DNA of 64,000 nt from Streptomyces alfalfae (GTDB lineage Bacteria > Actinomycetota > Actinomycetes > Streptomycetales > Streptomycetaceae). Below, piece after piece: positions 39,174 to 47,303 of the stretch. The stretch covers positions 124,001-188,000 of the forward strand of contig NZ_QEXM01000041.1 in NCBI RefSeq assembly GCF_004127445.1, given 5' to 3'. Every line of letters starts with the position of its first letter. Positions within the stretch are counted from its first letter, which is position 1. The notes beneath the pieces are model-generated. The model worked only from the letters and a program-made list of their open reading frames with translations, was not told where the DNA came from and made no database searches. Made by a program: the position numbers and the translations under genes.

Positions 39174-40394
39174 TCAGTCCGTGCCGCACGCCTCCTCGAA
39201 GAAGTCGATGTTCTCCTGGAGCGACTTCATCAGCCGGTCCCGCTCCGCCTCGTCCACCTGCACGGGCGTCACGCCGTTCGCCCCCGTCAGCCTGCGGAAC
39301 CCGCCCCGGCTCTCCAGACGTCCCCGCACCCGGATCGGCAGCCCCACCAGGTGGGCCTGGACGGCCACGAGGTAGGACTCCTCGTCCAGGACCATCCGCA
39401 CCTGCGGGACGTCGGCCCCGGCGAGCACCCTGACCCGCACCGTGCCGGGCCCGCGCGGCGACGAGCGCCGCATCCGCACCACGGCTCCGGTGATCCGCAC
39501 CGGCGCCGACGGCTCGTCCCGCAGATAGCGGGCGCTCGCCGCGCGCAGCGCCGCCAGGTCGCCGGGCGAGAACTCCACGGGCTCCGCGCTCGCCGCGCAC
39601 CCTTCGGGCACCCCCGCGCCCGGCGCCCACTCCACCGCCACGCGCGCCCCCTCCGTGCCGTGCACCAGTGCGACGACGGCCTCGGTCAGCTCATGGCCGG
39701 CGCCCGCCGCGACCGCCCCGTCGAAGGCGTCCATGCCGCCCGTGGCGCGCTGGTAGTCGACGGCCTCGCGGACCGCGCACAGCGCCTGGTGGAGCCGGAC
39801 GGCTAGCGGCCGCCCGGCCTCGACCGGCACGTACGCGGTGAGCCTCCGGCCGCCGGGCGCGGGCCCGACGAGCACGGTCTCCAGGGCGGCCGCCGCGGCC
39901 CTGCGGCGCCGCGCCCCGTGGTACCCGGCGCGCTCACGGGCGGCGAGCGCCCCGGCGAGCAGCATCTGCCGTGCCGCCGAGCGCAGCCGCTCCTCGGCCG
40001 GCCAGGTCGCGGCGCCCGCGGGCCCTTCGGGCACGTCGCGCCACCAGTGGATCTCGTCGCTGGGCACGGCGAGGCCGACGAGGATGTCGCGGGCGGTCGG
40101 GCAGGCGCTGCGGGCGAGCGCGACGAGGGCCTCGCCGAGGAGGTCCTCGCAGTCGGGGAAGGCCCGGCTCTCGGGGACGAGCAGGCTGGTGCCGCCGCCA
40201 CCGGGTTCCGGCGGCGTCCAGCGCGCGTAGCGCCCGGGGGCTCCGCCGCGCCGGCGCCAGCCGTGCCGGGCGAGCAGCGCGCCGAGCACCGCGGGGTCGA
40301 CCTGGCCGGGCACGGGCGGCTCCGGCCACGGGCCGGCGTCCGGCACCGGGTGGGGGCGAGCCGGTGCCAGGGGGTCTTCGTGGGGGCGGTGCAT
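39174..40394 (-). CDS. Unknown protein with possible C-terminal OB-like region
   Basis: 406 residues, rich in Ala, Arg, Gly and Pro. No family is recognised. N-terminal half: Pro-rich leader, VDPAVLGALLARHGWRRRG, then a helical region. C-terminal 110 residues look like a beta-barrel (ITGAVVRMRRS, GTVRVRVLAG, LPIRVRGRLESRGGFRRL) and end in an acidic helix (MKSLQENIDFFEEACGTD). The ATG at 40394 shares a base with the DUF4365 stop (TGATG), so the two are translationally coupled and probably act together. It may bind nucleic acid; that is inference only. Confidence 0.75.
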   Translation of the reverse strand: MHRPHEDPLAPARPHPVPDAGPWPEPPVPGQVDPAVLGALLARHGWRRRGGAPGRYARWTPPEPGGGGTSLLVPESRAFPDCEDLLGEALVALARSACPTARDILVGLAVPSDEIHWWRDVPEGPAGAATWPAEERLRSAARQMLLAGALAARERAGYHGARRRRAAAAALETVLVGPAPGGRRLTAYVPVEAGRPLAVRLHQALCAVREAVDYQRATGGMDAFDGAVAAGAGHELTEAVVALVHGTEGARVAVEWAPGAGVPEGCAASAEPVEFSPGDLAALRAASARYLRDEPSAPVRITGAVVRMRRSSPRGPGTVRVRVLAGADVPQVRMVLDEESYLVAVQAHLVGLPIRVRGRLESRGGFRRLTGANGVTPVQVDEAERDRLMKSLQENIDFFEEACGTD

Positions 40395-40981
40395 CAGGGT
40401 CTCCCTCCCCTTCCCACCCGCGTCATGATCTCGCGGAGCGCTCGGTCGTCGAAGATCCGCGAGGTGGGGACGCGCACGGTGGTCCTGCGCCTGCCGGTCA
40501 CGGGGTGGCCGGCGAGGTTGGTCCAGTAGCAGCAGTGCCGCAGGTCGAGCCGGTCGTGACCGGCGCGCAGCCAGTCGTCGGGGGATCTGGGCACGATCAT
40601 CACGACCAGGATCTTGTGCACCGCGACCGGTGTGCGGGCCAGCTTCTCCAGGTGCGCGTTGTCGAGCGTGAAGGAGAAGGCGGGCCGGGCGCTCCCGTCG
40701 TCCGGGGACACCGGGACGGGCGGCACTTGGTAGGTGCACTTGAGCTGGACCTTGATGGTGACCTCGTCGTCGACCGTGTGCCCGGGGGCGCTGTGGCTGA
40801 CGTGCCAGTCGATGCCGTTGTCGGGAAAGGGCTGGGAGAGCGAGCACCCGGCGGCCGCCGCGACGGCGTGGAGGTAGCCCACCTGAAGGGTCTCCATACA
40901 GGCGGTGGTGGCGAGTGTGCCGCGCGGCGGTGCGATCCGCTCGGGCAGCAGCCCGCCCTGTTCGGGCTGCGCGAGCGCCAT
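40394..40981 (-). CDS. DUF4365 protein, likely PD-(D/E)XK nuclease-like fold
   Basis: 195 residues. After a Leu-rich helix (ACMETLQVGYLHAVAAAAG) come GIDWHVSHSA and VTIKVQLKCT, giving the D...QxK pattern seen in DUF4365 and related Mrr/Holliday-resolvase-like nuclease folds. Biochemical function is not established. Start ATG 40981 was chosen for GGAAGG 10 nt upstream; a start at 41029 adding 16 residues is also possible. Coupled to the unknown gene downstream and divergent from an exonuclease. Confidence 0.82.
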   Translation of the reverse strand: MALAQPEQGGLLPERIAPPRGTLATTACMETLQVGYLHAVAAAAGCSLSQPFPDNGIDWHVSHSAPGHTVDDEVTIKVQLKCTYQVPPVPVSPDDGSARPAFSFTLDNAHLEKLARTPVAVHKILVVMIVPRSPDDWLRAGHDRLDLRHCCYWTNLAGHPVTGRRRTTVRVPTSRIFDDRALREIMTRVGRGGRP

Positions 40982-41149
40982 GTCCAACAGGCCTTCCGCA
41001 AAAGGGCAGTTCCCGGCGCGGGCCGTCATGTCAAGGGCCCCGTACCTCTGTTGTCTCCGGCCCGCGTACGGCGCAAACGGCCCGGGTATCACCGGTGTGG
41101 GCGGAGGACCGACGTCATCTGCCGGGACTGAGCGAGGAGTTGCACGACC

Positions 41150-41875
41150 ATGACGTGCTGGTACGAGGGGCCCTTGGCCGCATTCGACACGGAGACCACG
41201 GGCGTCGACGTCGAGACCGACCGCATAGTGTCGGCCGCCGTCGTCGTCCAGCAGGGCGCGGGCACCCGGCCGCGCATAAGCCGCTGGCTGGTCAACCCGG
41301 GCGTTCCGGTGCCCGAGGAGGCCACCGCGGTGCACGGGCTGACGGAGGATCACCTGCAGCGCACCGGCCGCTGGCCGGCGCCGGTGATGGAGGAGATCGC
41401 ACGGGATCTGGCCGAGCAGGGCGCCGCGGGCCGGCCGATCGTGGTGATGAACGCGCCATTCGACCTGACGATGCTCGACCGGGAGCTGCGCAGGCACCGC
41501 GCCTCGTCGCTCGGCCGCTACATGGAGGGCTCCGCCCTCTGTGTGATCGACCCGCGGGTCCTCGACAAGCACCTGGACCGCTACCGCAAGGGCCGCCGCA
41601 CGCTCACCGACCTGTGCGCGCACTACGAGGTGGAGCTGTCCGAGGCCCACGACGCGGCGGCGGACGCCCAGGCGGCCCTGGACGTCGTACGGGCGATCGG
41701 GCGCCGTTTCGCGTCCCGTCTGGAACGCCTGTCACCGGCCGAGCTGCACACGCTCCAGGCGGTCTGGCACGCGGCGCAGGCGCGCGGACTGCAGGCCTGG
41801 TTCGCCAAGAGCGGCACACCGGAGACGGTGGACCCGGCCTGGCCCCTGCGCCCCGAACTGCGGGCCGCCGCCTGA
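41150..41875 (+). CDS. DnaQ-like 3'-5' exonuclease
   Basis: 241 residues. RNase T/DnaQ superfamily: Exo I FDTETTGVD near residue 12, Exo II region VVMNAPFDLTMLDREL, and Exo III HDAAADAQAA near 167, giving the DEDDh set of residues. The C-terminal 60 residues (LERLSPAELHTLQAVWHAAQARGLQAWF) recall other Streptomyces exonucleases of this type, where they follow the nuclease domain. Could proofread or trim DNA or RNA ends; substrate unknown. Divergent from the DUF4365 gene. Confidence 0.9.
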   Translation: MTCWYEGPLAAFDTETTGVDVETDRIVSAAVVVQQGAGTRPRISRWLVNPGVPVPEEATAVHGLTEDHLQRTGRWPAPVMEEIARDLAEQGAAGRPIVVMNAPFDLTMLDRELRRHRASSLGRYMEGSALCVIDPRVLDKHLDRYRKGRRTLTDLCAHYEVELSEAHDAAADAQAALDVVRAIGRRFASRLERLSPAELHTLQAVWHAAQARGLQAWFAKSGTPETVDPAWPLRPELRAAA

Positions 41876-41887
41876 TGTGCGGGCAAG

Positions 41888-41917
41888 AAAAAACCGGTCC
41901 GTCTGCTGACGGACCGG
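41888..41917 (-). terminator. Rho-independent terminator of tRNA-Val
   Basis: Perfect 10-bp stem CCGGTCCGTC/GACGGACCGG (41894-41903, 41908-41917) followed on the minus strand by six Ts (41893-41888). One of the few classic T-tract terminators in the window; it starts 10 bp after the tRNA. Confidence 0.93.
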
Positions 41918-41927
41918 CGTTCTCCGG

Positions 41928-41999
41928 TGGGCGATACTGGGTTCGAACCAGTGACCTCTTCGGTGTGAACGAAGCGCTCTCCCACTGAGCTAATCGCCC
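41928..41999 (-). tRNA. tRNA-Val(CAC), copy 1
   Basis: 72 nt, cloverleaf with acceptor GGGCGAT/ATCGCCC, D arm AGCTCAGTGGGAGAGC, anticodon arm CTTCG-TTCACAC-CGAAG (anticodon CAC), T arm ACTGGTTCGAACCCAGT-like. CCA is not encoded. Identical to the copy at 42793-42864. Confidence 0.97.
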
Positions 42000-42541
42000 G
42001 GGAACGCACTGAACAATACAGGTCCCGACGCCCTTCCTTCAAACCGCCTTCCCCCGCTCCCCGCCGCCGTCGCCGGCGGGCCGGCTATGGAGCGGTCCCG
42101 GGCGACGAGACGGCCGGTGAGCCCGCGCCGTCCGGCCCGCATCATCAGGGTGTGGTTGAGGACGAAGAACGGCCGCCCCGGCACGGCGAAGCGCCGCATG
42201 AGCGGCCTGCGCACCTCGACCTCCTGGTCGTAGACGGCGCACGTCCCCGCGGGCGCTGCCCCGACCGTCCAGCGCGCCCATCCGTCCAGATCCCCGGTCA
42301 TCCGGATCTCCAGGACCCCGGCGCCGGGATCACGGCGGCCCTCCCGCGCGCCCACCACCAAGTCGTACGGGAGGAAGGACCGGAAGCGGGCCACGCCGCT
42401 GCGGCCGTCGGCCGACGCCACCTCGCGCACCTGGGGCCACCACAGCGGATAGTCCTGCACCCGTTCCAGGGCGGCGTAGACGTCGCCGGGGGCGGCGGGC
42501 AGGTCCCAGCGGGTGTGGAAGCGGTATCGGCACCAGTTCAT
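41990..42541 (-). CDS. SRPBCC (START-like) family protein
   Basis: 183 residues. Polyketide cyclase/START-like beginning: YRFHTRWDLPAAPGDVYAALERVQDYPLWWPQV, then VARFRSFLPYDLVV, and alternating beta strands, implying a hydrophobic ligand cavity. Ligand unknown. The C-terminal 25 residues are low complexity. Its TAG stop lies inside the tRNA-Val gene (overlap 10 bp), and the tRNA promoter lies within its coding 3' end. Ribosome site weak for the ATG at 42541. Confidence 0.82.
   Translation of the reverse strand: MNWCRYRFHTRWDLPAAPGDVYAALERVQDYPLWWPQVREVASADGRSGVARFRSFLPYDLVVGAREGRRDPGAGVLEIRMTGDLDGWARWTVGAAPAGTCAVYDQEVEVRRPLMRRFAVPGRPFFVLNHTLMMRAGRRGLTGRLVARDRSIAGPPATAAGSGGRRFEGRASGPVLFSAFPGD
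42013..42042 (-). promoter_or_regulatory. Promoter of tRNA-Val copy 1
   Basis: -35 TTGAAG (42042-42037), 18-bp spacer, -10 TATTGT (42018-42013) on the minus strand. Transcription would start about 7 nt before the tRNA 5' end. It lies inside the SRPBCC coding region. Confidence 0.65.
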
Positions 42542-42751
42542 GGTCCGAGTCTGCCCGCGGCGGACGCGCGGTCCCACCGGTGGCCGCCGTCTTACGCGCG
42601 GGAGTCGTTTCACGCCATCCGCGACGAGTTCGCACAACCGCCGTACGGGACAGGCCGGTTCCGGGAAAGCCCCGGCCCGAATACGGCGAAAACCGGTCGC
42701 GCGCGCGTATGTGGACCCGTCAATTCCCTTACCGCATAAGCGAATACGACA

Positions 42752-42783
42752 ACGGCCCGGAGGCTGAAAAGCCTCCGGGCCGT
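42752..42783 (-). terminator. Terminator of tRNA-Val copy 2
   Basis: Perfect 14-bp stem (42752-42765 with 42770-42783) and a 4-nt loop, starting 10 bp after the tRNA. No long T-run. Confidence 0.88.
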
Positions 42784-42792
42784 AATCCGGGG

Positions 42793-42864
42793 TGGGCGAT
42801 ACTGGGTTCGAACCAGTGACCTCTTCGGTGTGAACGAAGCGCTCTCCCACTGAGCTAATCGCCC
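42793..42864 (-). tRNA. tRNA-Val(CAC), copy 2
   Basis: 72 nt, same sequence and structure as copy 1, anticodon CAC. CCA not encoded. TAATGT at 42884-42879 on the minus strand is a plausible -10, 15 nt upstream, though no good -35 is seen. Confidence 0.97.
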
Positions 42865-42930
42865 CGGGCGCATGGAGAACATTACCGCATGTCAGCGGGT
42901 GCCCCCGACCGCCCCGGAGTCACCCGCGGG

Positions 42931-43365
42931 TCACTCCTTGATCTTCCACGGCATCGTGATGCCGAACTTCCAGACGTACACGGCGACGAGCACCGCGACG
43001 ATGACCAGGCCGATGGTCGTCAGGATGATGTTCCGGCGGCGCACCTTGGGGTCGAGCGCACGCTGTGCGGCCTCGGTGACCTTGCGTTTCGTCCAGCGCA
43101 GCACCAGCTGGGCCCAGACGAACTCGGTCGCCCAGATCGCCATGCCACCGAAGATCACCAGCCATCCGGGACCGGGCAGCGGCAGCATGATGATGCCCGC
43201 GACGACCACAGCGAGCCCCACGATGAACACGCCCACCTGCCAGCTCAGGTGCAGCACCCGGCGCGACTGGACGTACTGCGGCGCGCGCGACCCGAGGACC
43301 GGCTCCGCGTCCGTCCCGCCGACGGGCTCCACGGCCTCCGCCGATTCGTTACTCCCCGTATTCAT
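42931..43365 (-). CDS. PGPGW-motif transmembrane protein (TIGR02611 family)
   Basis: 144 residues. Polar N-terminus, then helices at about 44-64 and 110-130. Carries the signature PLPGPGWLVIFGG, which defines the family. Function unknown; a small actinobacterial membrane protein. Start ATG 43365 chosen for GTAGGGT upstream. Divergent from ssgB, with a 191-bp gap. Confidence 0.9.
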   Translation of the reverse strand: MNTGSNESAEAVEPVGGTDAEPVLGSRAPQYVQSRRVLHLSWQVGVFIVGLAVVVAGIIMLPLPGPGWLVIFGGMAIWATEFVWAQLVLRWTKRKVTEAAQRALDPKVRRRNIILTTIGLVIVAVLVAVYVWKFGITMPWKIKE

Positions 43366-43471
43366 ACGGCCAAACCCTACCGGACGGAAACCCGTCACCG
43401 GAATGGCCGCACGGCCAGGAGAGACAACCCGCCAAAAGAGCTACCTAAAGACACGCAAAACACTCAGAGGG

Positions 43472-43495
43472 GTTTACAACGGCACCGTAGGTGGC
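43472..43495 (+). promoter_or_regulatory. Candidate SigH-type promoter of ssgB
   Basis: GTTT (43472-43475), 14-bp spacer, GGTGGC (43490-43495), 61 bp before the ssgB ATG. Resembles the stress-sigma pattern GTTT-N14/15-GGGTAT. Published work reports SigH control of ssgB in S. coelicolor; the exact boxes here are my reading. Confidence 0.5.
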
Positions 43496-43556
43496 ATGTC
43501 GATTTCGCCGACGTGCGAATCCCCGAGCGCACACTGAGCGAAAGGCCCTGGCGCTT

Positions 43557-43970
43557 ATGAACACCACGGTCAGCTGCGAGCTGCACCTGCGCCTCGTTGT
43601 GTCGAGCGAGTCCTCACTGCCTGTTCCCGCAGGACTGCGGTATGACACGGCCGATCCCTATGCCGTGCACGCCACCTTCCACACCGGAGCCGAGGAGACG
43701 GTCGAGTGGGTTTTCGCCCGCGATCTCCTCGCCGAGGGCCTGCACCGGCCCACCGGTACCGGCGACGTCCGAGTCTGGCCGTCCCGGAGCCATGGTCAGG
43801 GCGTCGTATGCATCGCCCTGAGCTCCCCGGAGGGCGAGGCTCTGCTCGAGGCCCCGGCGCGGGCCCTGGAGTCCTTCCTGAAGCGGACCGACGCGGCGGT
43901 GCCCCCCGGCACGGAGCACCGTCACTTCGATCTCGACACCGAGCTCTCTCACATCCTGGCGGAAAGTTAG
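43557..43970 (+). CDS. ssgB: Sporulation-specific cell division protein SsgB
   Basis: 137 residues, the expected SsgB length. SsgB positions FtsZ at future septa in aerial hyphae with SsgA. Conserved parts: MNTTVSCELHLRLVV, LPVPAGLRYDTADPYAVHATF, and VWPSRSHGQGVVCIALSSPEGEALLEAP. ATG at 43557 with GAAAGG about 11 nt upstream. SsgB is unique to sporulating actinomycetes, so this strongly supports Streptomyces. Confidence 0.96.
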   Translation: MNTTVSCELHLRLVVSSESSLPVPAGLRYDTADPYAVHATFHTGAEETVEWVFARDLLAEGLHRPTGTGDVRVWPSRSHGQGVVCIALSSPEGEALLEAPARALESFLKRTDAAVPPGTEHRHFDLDTELSHILAES

Positions 43971-44187
43971 CCGCGCCAGGCGCGTCGGGATCCCCTCACG
44001 CCGTCCGACTCGGGGCGACGGCGCGAACGGTCACGGCACGAGACGCTCGCCGCAGAGATTCAGACACCGGCGCCGTCGTCGCGGAGTTCCTTCCGCTGCG
44101 ACGGCGCCACTGTCTTCGCCCGGGATGGCGCTAGCATCGGCCAGCATCGGCGGGCACCGGCCCGACCCCCAGGCCAGGGAGCGCATC

Positions 44188-44745
44188 GTGCTGATCACCC
44201 ACGACACCCGGTGTTCCCTCGACGCCGTGGTCGATCTGGTGAACACCGCGCCGGAGGACGGCGGCGCCGACGGACTACCGGACGTGGCGGCGCTCGGTGA
44301 CTTCGCACGCGGCCACGAGGTGAGCGACATCGGGGTGCTCACCGAGGAGGACCTCACGGCCGTGCACCGGATCCGCGCCCGCTTCGCGGAGGTCTTCGCC
44401 AACCCGGAGCCGAAGGCCGCCTCCGCCGTCCTCAACGAGCTCATCGCGACGGCGGGCACCACGCCCCGCCTCACCGACCACGACGGATACGACTGGCACG
44501 TCCACTACTTCGCCCCCGGCGCCTCCCTCGCCGACCACCTGGCCGCCGACTGCGGCATGGCCCTGGCCTTCTTCGTGGTCGCCGGGGAGCAGGACCGGCT
44601 GCGGCGCTGCGAGGCCCCGGACTGCCGGCGCGCCTTCGCCGACCTCTCCCGCAACCGCTCCCGGCGCTACTGCGACAGCCGCACCTGCGGCAACCGCCTG
44701 CACGTCGCCGCCTACCGCGCCCGCCGCAAGGAAGCAGCGGGCTGA
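44188..44745 (+). CDS. CGNR zinc-finger protein with ABATE-like N-terminus
   Basis: 185 residues. N-terminal region with DLVNTAP and LTEEDLTAVHRIRARF, typical of the ABATE domain, then a zinc finger RRCEAPDCRRAFADLSRNRSRRYCDSRTCGNR-type sequence with four Cys and the CGNR box, then a basic end. Likely DNA-binding, stress-related in proposals for the family. GTG at 44188 chosen because AGGGAG lies upstream; the open frame begins 63 bp earlier. Confidence 0.88.
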   Translation: MLITHDTRCSLDAVVDLVNTAPEDGGADGLPDVAALGDFARGHEVSDIGVLTEEDLTAVHRIRARFAEVFANPEPKAASAVLNELIATAGTTPRLTDHDGYDWHVHYFAPGASLADHLAADCGMALAFFVVAGEQDRLRRCEAPDCRRAFADLSRNRSRRYCDSRTCGNRLHVAAYRARRKEAAG

Positions 44746-44791
44746 AAGGGAGGCCGCCGGCCGAGAGGGAGCGGCGGGCCGGGTGGAGCCG

Positions 44792-44950
44792 TCAGAGCAG
44801 CAGCAGGTCGTGCAGCGACGCCAGCAGGATCAGGGTGCCGATCACGGTCAGGAAAATCATCAGGGGCGGTTGGGAGAGGGCGAAGAGACAGCCCTGCCGT
44901 TCCTCGTCGTCCGGCGGAGCGGTGCCGCCCTCATTGGTGGTGTCCAGCAT
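44792..44950 (-). CDS. Small single-helix membrane protein
   Basis: 52 residues, ending in a helix (PPLMIFLTVIGTLILLASLHDLLLL). The polar first half has several acidic residues. Start ATG 44950 is uncertain (an upstream start adds 14 residues), and the ribosome site is weak. Codon bias looks coding. Confidence 0.6.
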   Translation of the reverse strand: MLDTTNEGGTAPPDDEERQGCLFALSQPPLMIFLTVIGTLILLASLHDLLLL

Positions 44951-45164
44951 CTCGTCGTGATGATGCCGCAGCCCGACGGCGCCGATGACCAAGGAACCCG
45001 CCGCCGGGCGTCCGCCCCGCCCGTCCTGGGCAGGCGAAAGTCCAGCGTCCGGCGTGTTCCGACCAGGCCGCGGGGGCCCGCCGCCGCACGGCCCGGCGGC
45101 GCCGCCCGCACTCGAACGAGTTAGCGCCGCGGCCCCGGGACGCAGACGGTTGTTGACGGAAGCT

Positions 45165-45611
45165 TCATATGCCGTGCTTCTTCAGGATCGCCTCGATGTC
45201 GCTGAAGTCCTCCGTCGGCGCGGCGGACCGCGGCTTCTCGGCGGGCCTCGCGGCGGCAGGGCGCGTGCCCTGCCCCAGCGAGGGCGCGGAAGCGGTGGGG
45301 GCCACCGCCTCGCGCCGGGCCGCCTTCGCGGCCTTGCGCTCCTTGCGGGTGCCCCCGGAGCGGCGCTCGACCGCGCGCGCCCCGAGGAATATCAGCCAGG
45401 CCGCGCCGAGCACGCCGAAGCCGATCCACGCCTTGAGGCTGAACGCGGTGTCGGCCGCCCAGCCCACGACACCCGTGAGCACGAGCCCGATCGGCACCAG
45501 TGAGTACGCCGCGAGGCGGGCGGCGGTCAAGAAGCGCTTGCGATAGGCCGACACCGCGGCGATGCCGAGGCCGGCCGCGGACACGGCGGAACAGATGGTC
45601 TCGGCAATCAT
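45165..45611 (-). CDS. Membrane protein with basic tail, function unknown
   Basis: 148 residues. Three hydrophobic segments (about 6-18, 28-50 and 60-78), then RKERKAAKAARREA and an Ala/Pro-rich tail ending EDFSDIEAILKKHGI, a conserved-looking terminus. ATG 45611 was chosen for GGAGGG just upstream. No family recognised. Confidence 0.8.
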   Translation of the reverse strand: MIAETICSAVSAAGLGIAAVSAYRKRFLTAARLAAYSLVPIGLVLTGVVGWAADTAFSLKAWIGFGVLGAAWLIFLGARAVERRSGGTRKERKAAKAARREAVAPTASAPSLGQGTRPAAARPAEKPRSAAPTEDFSDIEAILKKHGI

Positions 45612-45818
45612 CCGGCCCTCCAGGCTTACAGGCTTACGTCGTCCATGGGTCTGTCGTCCCCTCCATCCTGCCTCGTGAGGGTGGCGCGGAGCCATCGTCC
45701 CGAGGGGATTCAGGGACATCTCCGGGTCATCTCCGGGTCCGCCCTACTCCCCAGGTCCCGGTCGGCGGGCCATCCCGTGCGGCCCGGGTGACGTCCCGGG
45801 CTCTGGAAGACTGTGCCC

Positions 45819-46334
45819 ATGACTGACTCCACCCCCGCCCACCCCGTCGTCCTCGACGTCTGGTGCGAGCTGCAGTGCCCCGACTGCCGTACCGCCCTGG
45901 ACGACGTACGCGCCCTGCGCGCCCGCTACGGCGACCGCGTCGAGCTGCGTCTGCGCCACTTCCCCCTGGAGAAGCACAAGCACTCCTTCGCCGCCGCGCA
46001 GGCCGCCGAGGAGGCCTTCGCGCAGGGCAAGGGCTGGCCGTACGTGGAGGCCGTGCTCGGCCGGGTCGAGGAGCTGGACCGCGCGGGCGAGCCCTTCCTG
46101 GTGGCGAGCGCCCGCGAACTCGGCCTGGTCGCCGAGGAGGTCGACACCGCCCTCGTCGACGGCCGGCACATCCTGATCGTCGACGCCGACCAGGCCGAGG
46201 GCAAGGCGATCGGCGTCACCGGCACGCCCACGTACGTCGTCGGCGGTGAGCGTCTGGACGGCGGCAAGAGCCAGGACGGCCTGCGCGAGCGCGTCGAGAA
46301 GATCATCGACGGCCTGCTGGACGCCGAGGGCTGA
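45819..46334 (+). CDS. DsbA family thioredoxin-fold protein (FrnE-like)
   Basis: 171 residues. LDVWCELQCPDCRTA places a CxxC active site (CPDC) near residue 20; the helical insert follows (AAAQAAEEAFAQGKGWPYVEAVL), then the cis-Pro motif VTGTPTYVVGG. No signal peptide, so it is cytoplasmic, as in FrnE-like members that act under oxidative stress. ATG 45819; a GTG two codons earlier is possible. Confidence 0.9.
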   Translation: MTDSTPAHPVVLDVWCELQCPDCRTALDDVRALRARYGDRVELRLRHFPLEKHKHSFAAAQAAEEAFAQGKGWPYVEAVLGRVEELDRAGEPFLVASARELGLVAEEVDTALVDGRHILIVDADQAEGKAIGVTGTPTYVVGGERLDGGKSQDGLRERVEKIIDGLLDAEG

Positions 46335-46366
46335 GCCCCCGGCCGCCCGGAGCGCCGGAGGAGCCG

Positions 46367-47191
46367 CTAGAGCAGGGGCTTGTACAGGTGGTACGTACGC
46401 GGTTCGTAGCCGAGTGACTCGTACAGGCGCAGGGCCGGGATCTTCCCCGCGAAGACGTTGAGGCCGAGGCTGTCCCTGCCCTCCGCCCGGGTCTGCGCCT
46501 CGGCCAGGAGCATCAGCGACCGGCCGTGGCCGCGCCCGCGGCACCGCTCGTCGACCCGGACGTCGAAGACGAACCCGGCGTCGTCGTTCACCTTGAGCCA
46601 GAGGCTGCCGACCCTCTCGTCCTCCACGGTGAGCACGCTCAGGAAGACGCCGGGGGTGGCGAGGCCCTGCGCCAGGTTCTTCCCGTGGTCCGCCTCGGAC
46701 TTGGCGCGGGCCTCGGCCTCGGGCACGCCGCGCTCGATCCAGGTGCGCGCGTACGACAGCTTCGCCTGCGCCAGCCAGGCCGCGTACTCGTCCTCGGTCA
46801 TCGACCGCCCCCGCACCCCTTCGGGCAGCGGGGCCGGCTCGGCCGCCAGGCGCTTGGCCATGTTGCGGTTGCGCTCCACGTACCCGAGCGCGGTGGCGAG
46901 GCGCAGGGCCCCCGTCGACTCGGCGGGGACGGCCGCCTCGATGCGTCGGCAGCCCCAGCCCCGCGCCACCTCCTCGGCGGCCAGCGCGGCCACGGTGCCG
47001 CGGCCACGGCCGCGGTCGGGCTCGTCGACGCGCAGCTCGACGACGCGGCAGACCTCCGGCCCGAAGACGTCGTGGGTGGCGAGGGCTATGGAGCCCACCG
47101 GACGGCTGTTCACACAGACGTCGAACGTGCGCGCCTTGGAACCGTCGGCGCTCCGGTGAAGCGGCCCGGTCGGCCGCAGGGTCGTGGTCAT
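46367..47191 (-). CDS. Tandem-GNAT acetyltransferase
   Basis: 274 residues with two GNAT folds. The first has VVELRVDEPDRGRGRGTVAALAAEEVA and the second VFDVRVDERCRGRGHGRSLMLLAEAQ, each matching the R/Q-x-x-G-x-G/A acetyl-CoA loop. Substrate unknown. Start ATG 47191; a GTG one codon earlier is possible. Confidence 0.88.
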   Translation of the reverse strand: MTTTLRPTGPLHRSADGSKARTFDVCVNSRPVGSIALATHDVFGPEVCRVVELRVDEPDRGRGRGTVAALAAEEVARGWGCRRIEAAVPAESTGALRLATALGYVERNRNMAKRLAAEPAPLPEGVRGRSMTEDEYAAWLAQAKLSYARTWIERGVPEAEARAKSEADHGKNLAQGLATPGVFLSVLTVEDERVGSLWLKVNDDAGFVFDVRVDERCRGRGHGRSLMLLAEAQTRAEGRDSLGLNVFAGKIPALRLYESLGYEPRTYHLYKPLL

Positions 47192-47245
47192 CACAGGTGT
47201 TCTACCCGCCCCGCGGCCACCGCGTCACCGGGGTTTCCCCCGGAC

Positions 47246-47280
47246 GTGCCCGCACCCGGGCCCGGTCCGGGCCCGGGCAC
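47246..47280 (-). terminator. Terminator after the PabC-like gene
   Basis: Nine-bp stem CCCGGGCCC/GGGCCCGGG (47255-47263, 47269-47277) about 24 bp past the stop, flanked by GTG/CAC. Confidence 0.65.
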
Positions 47281-47303
47281 GGTTGCCCGGACGTGGTCCG
47301 GGC

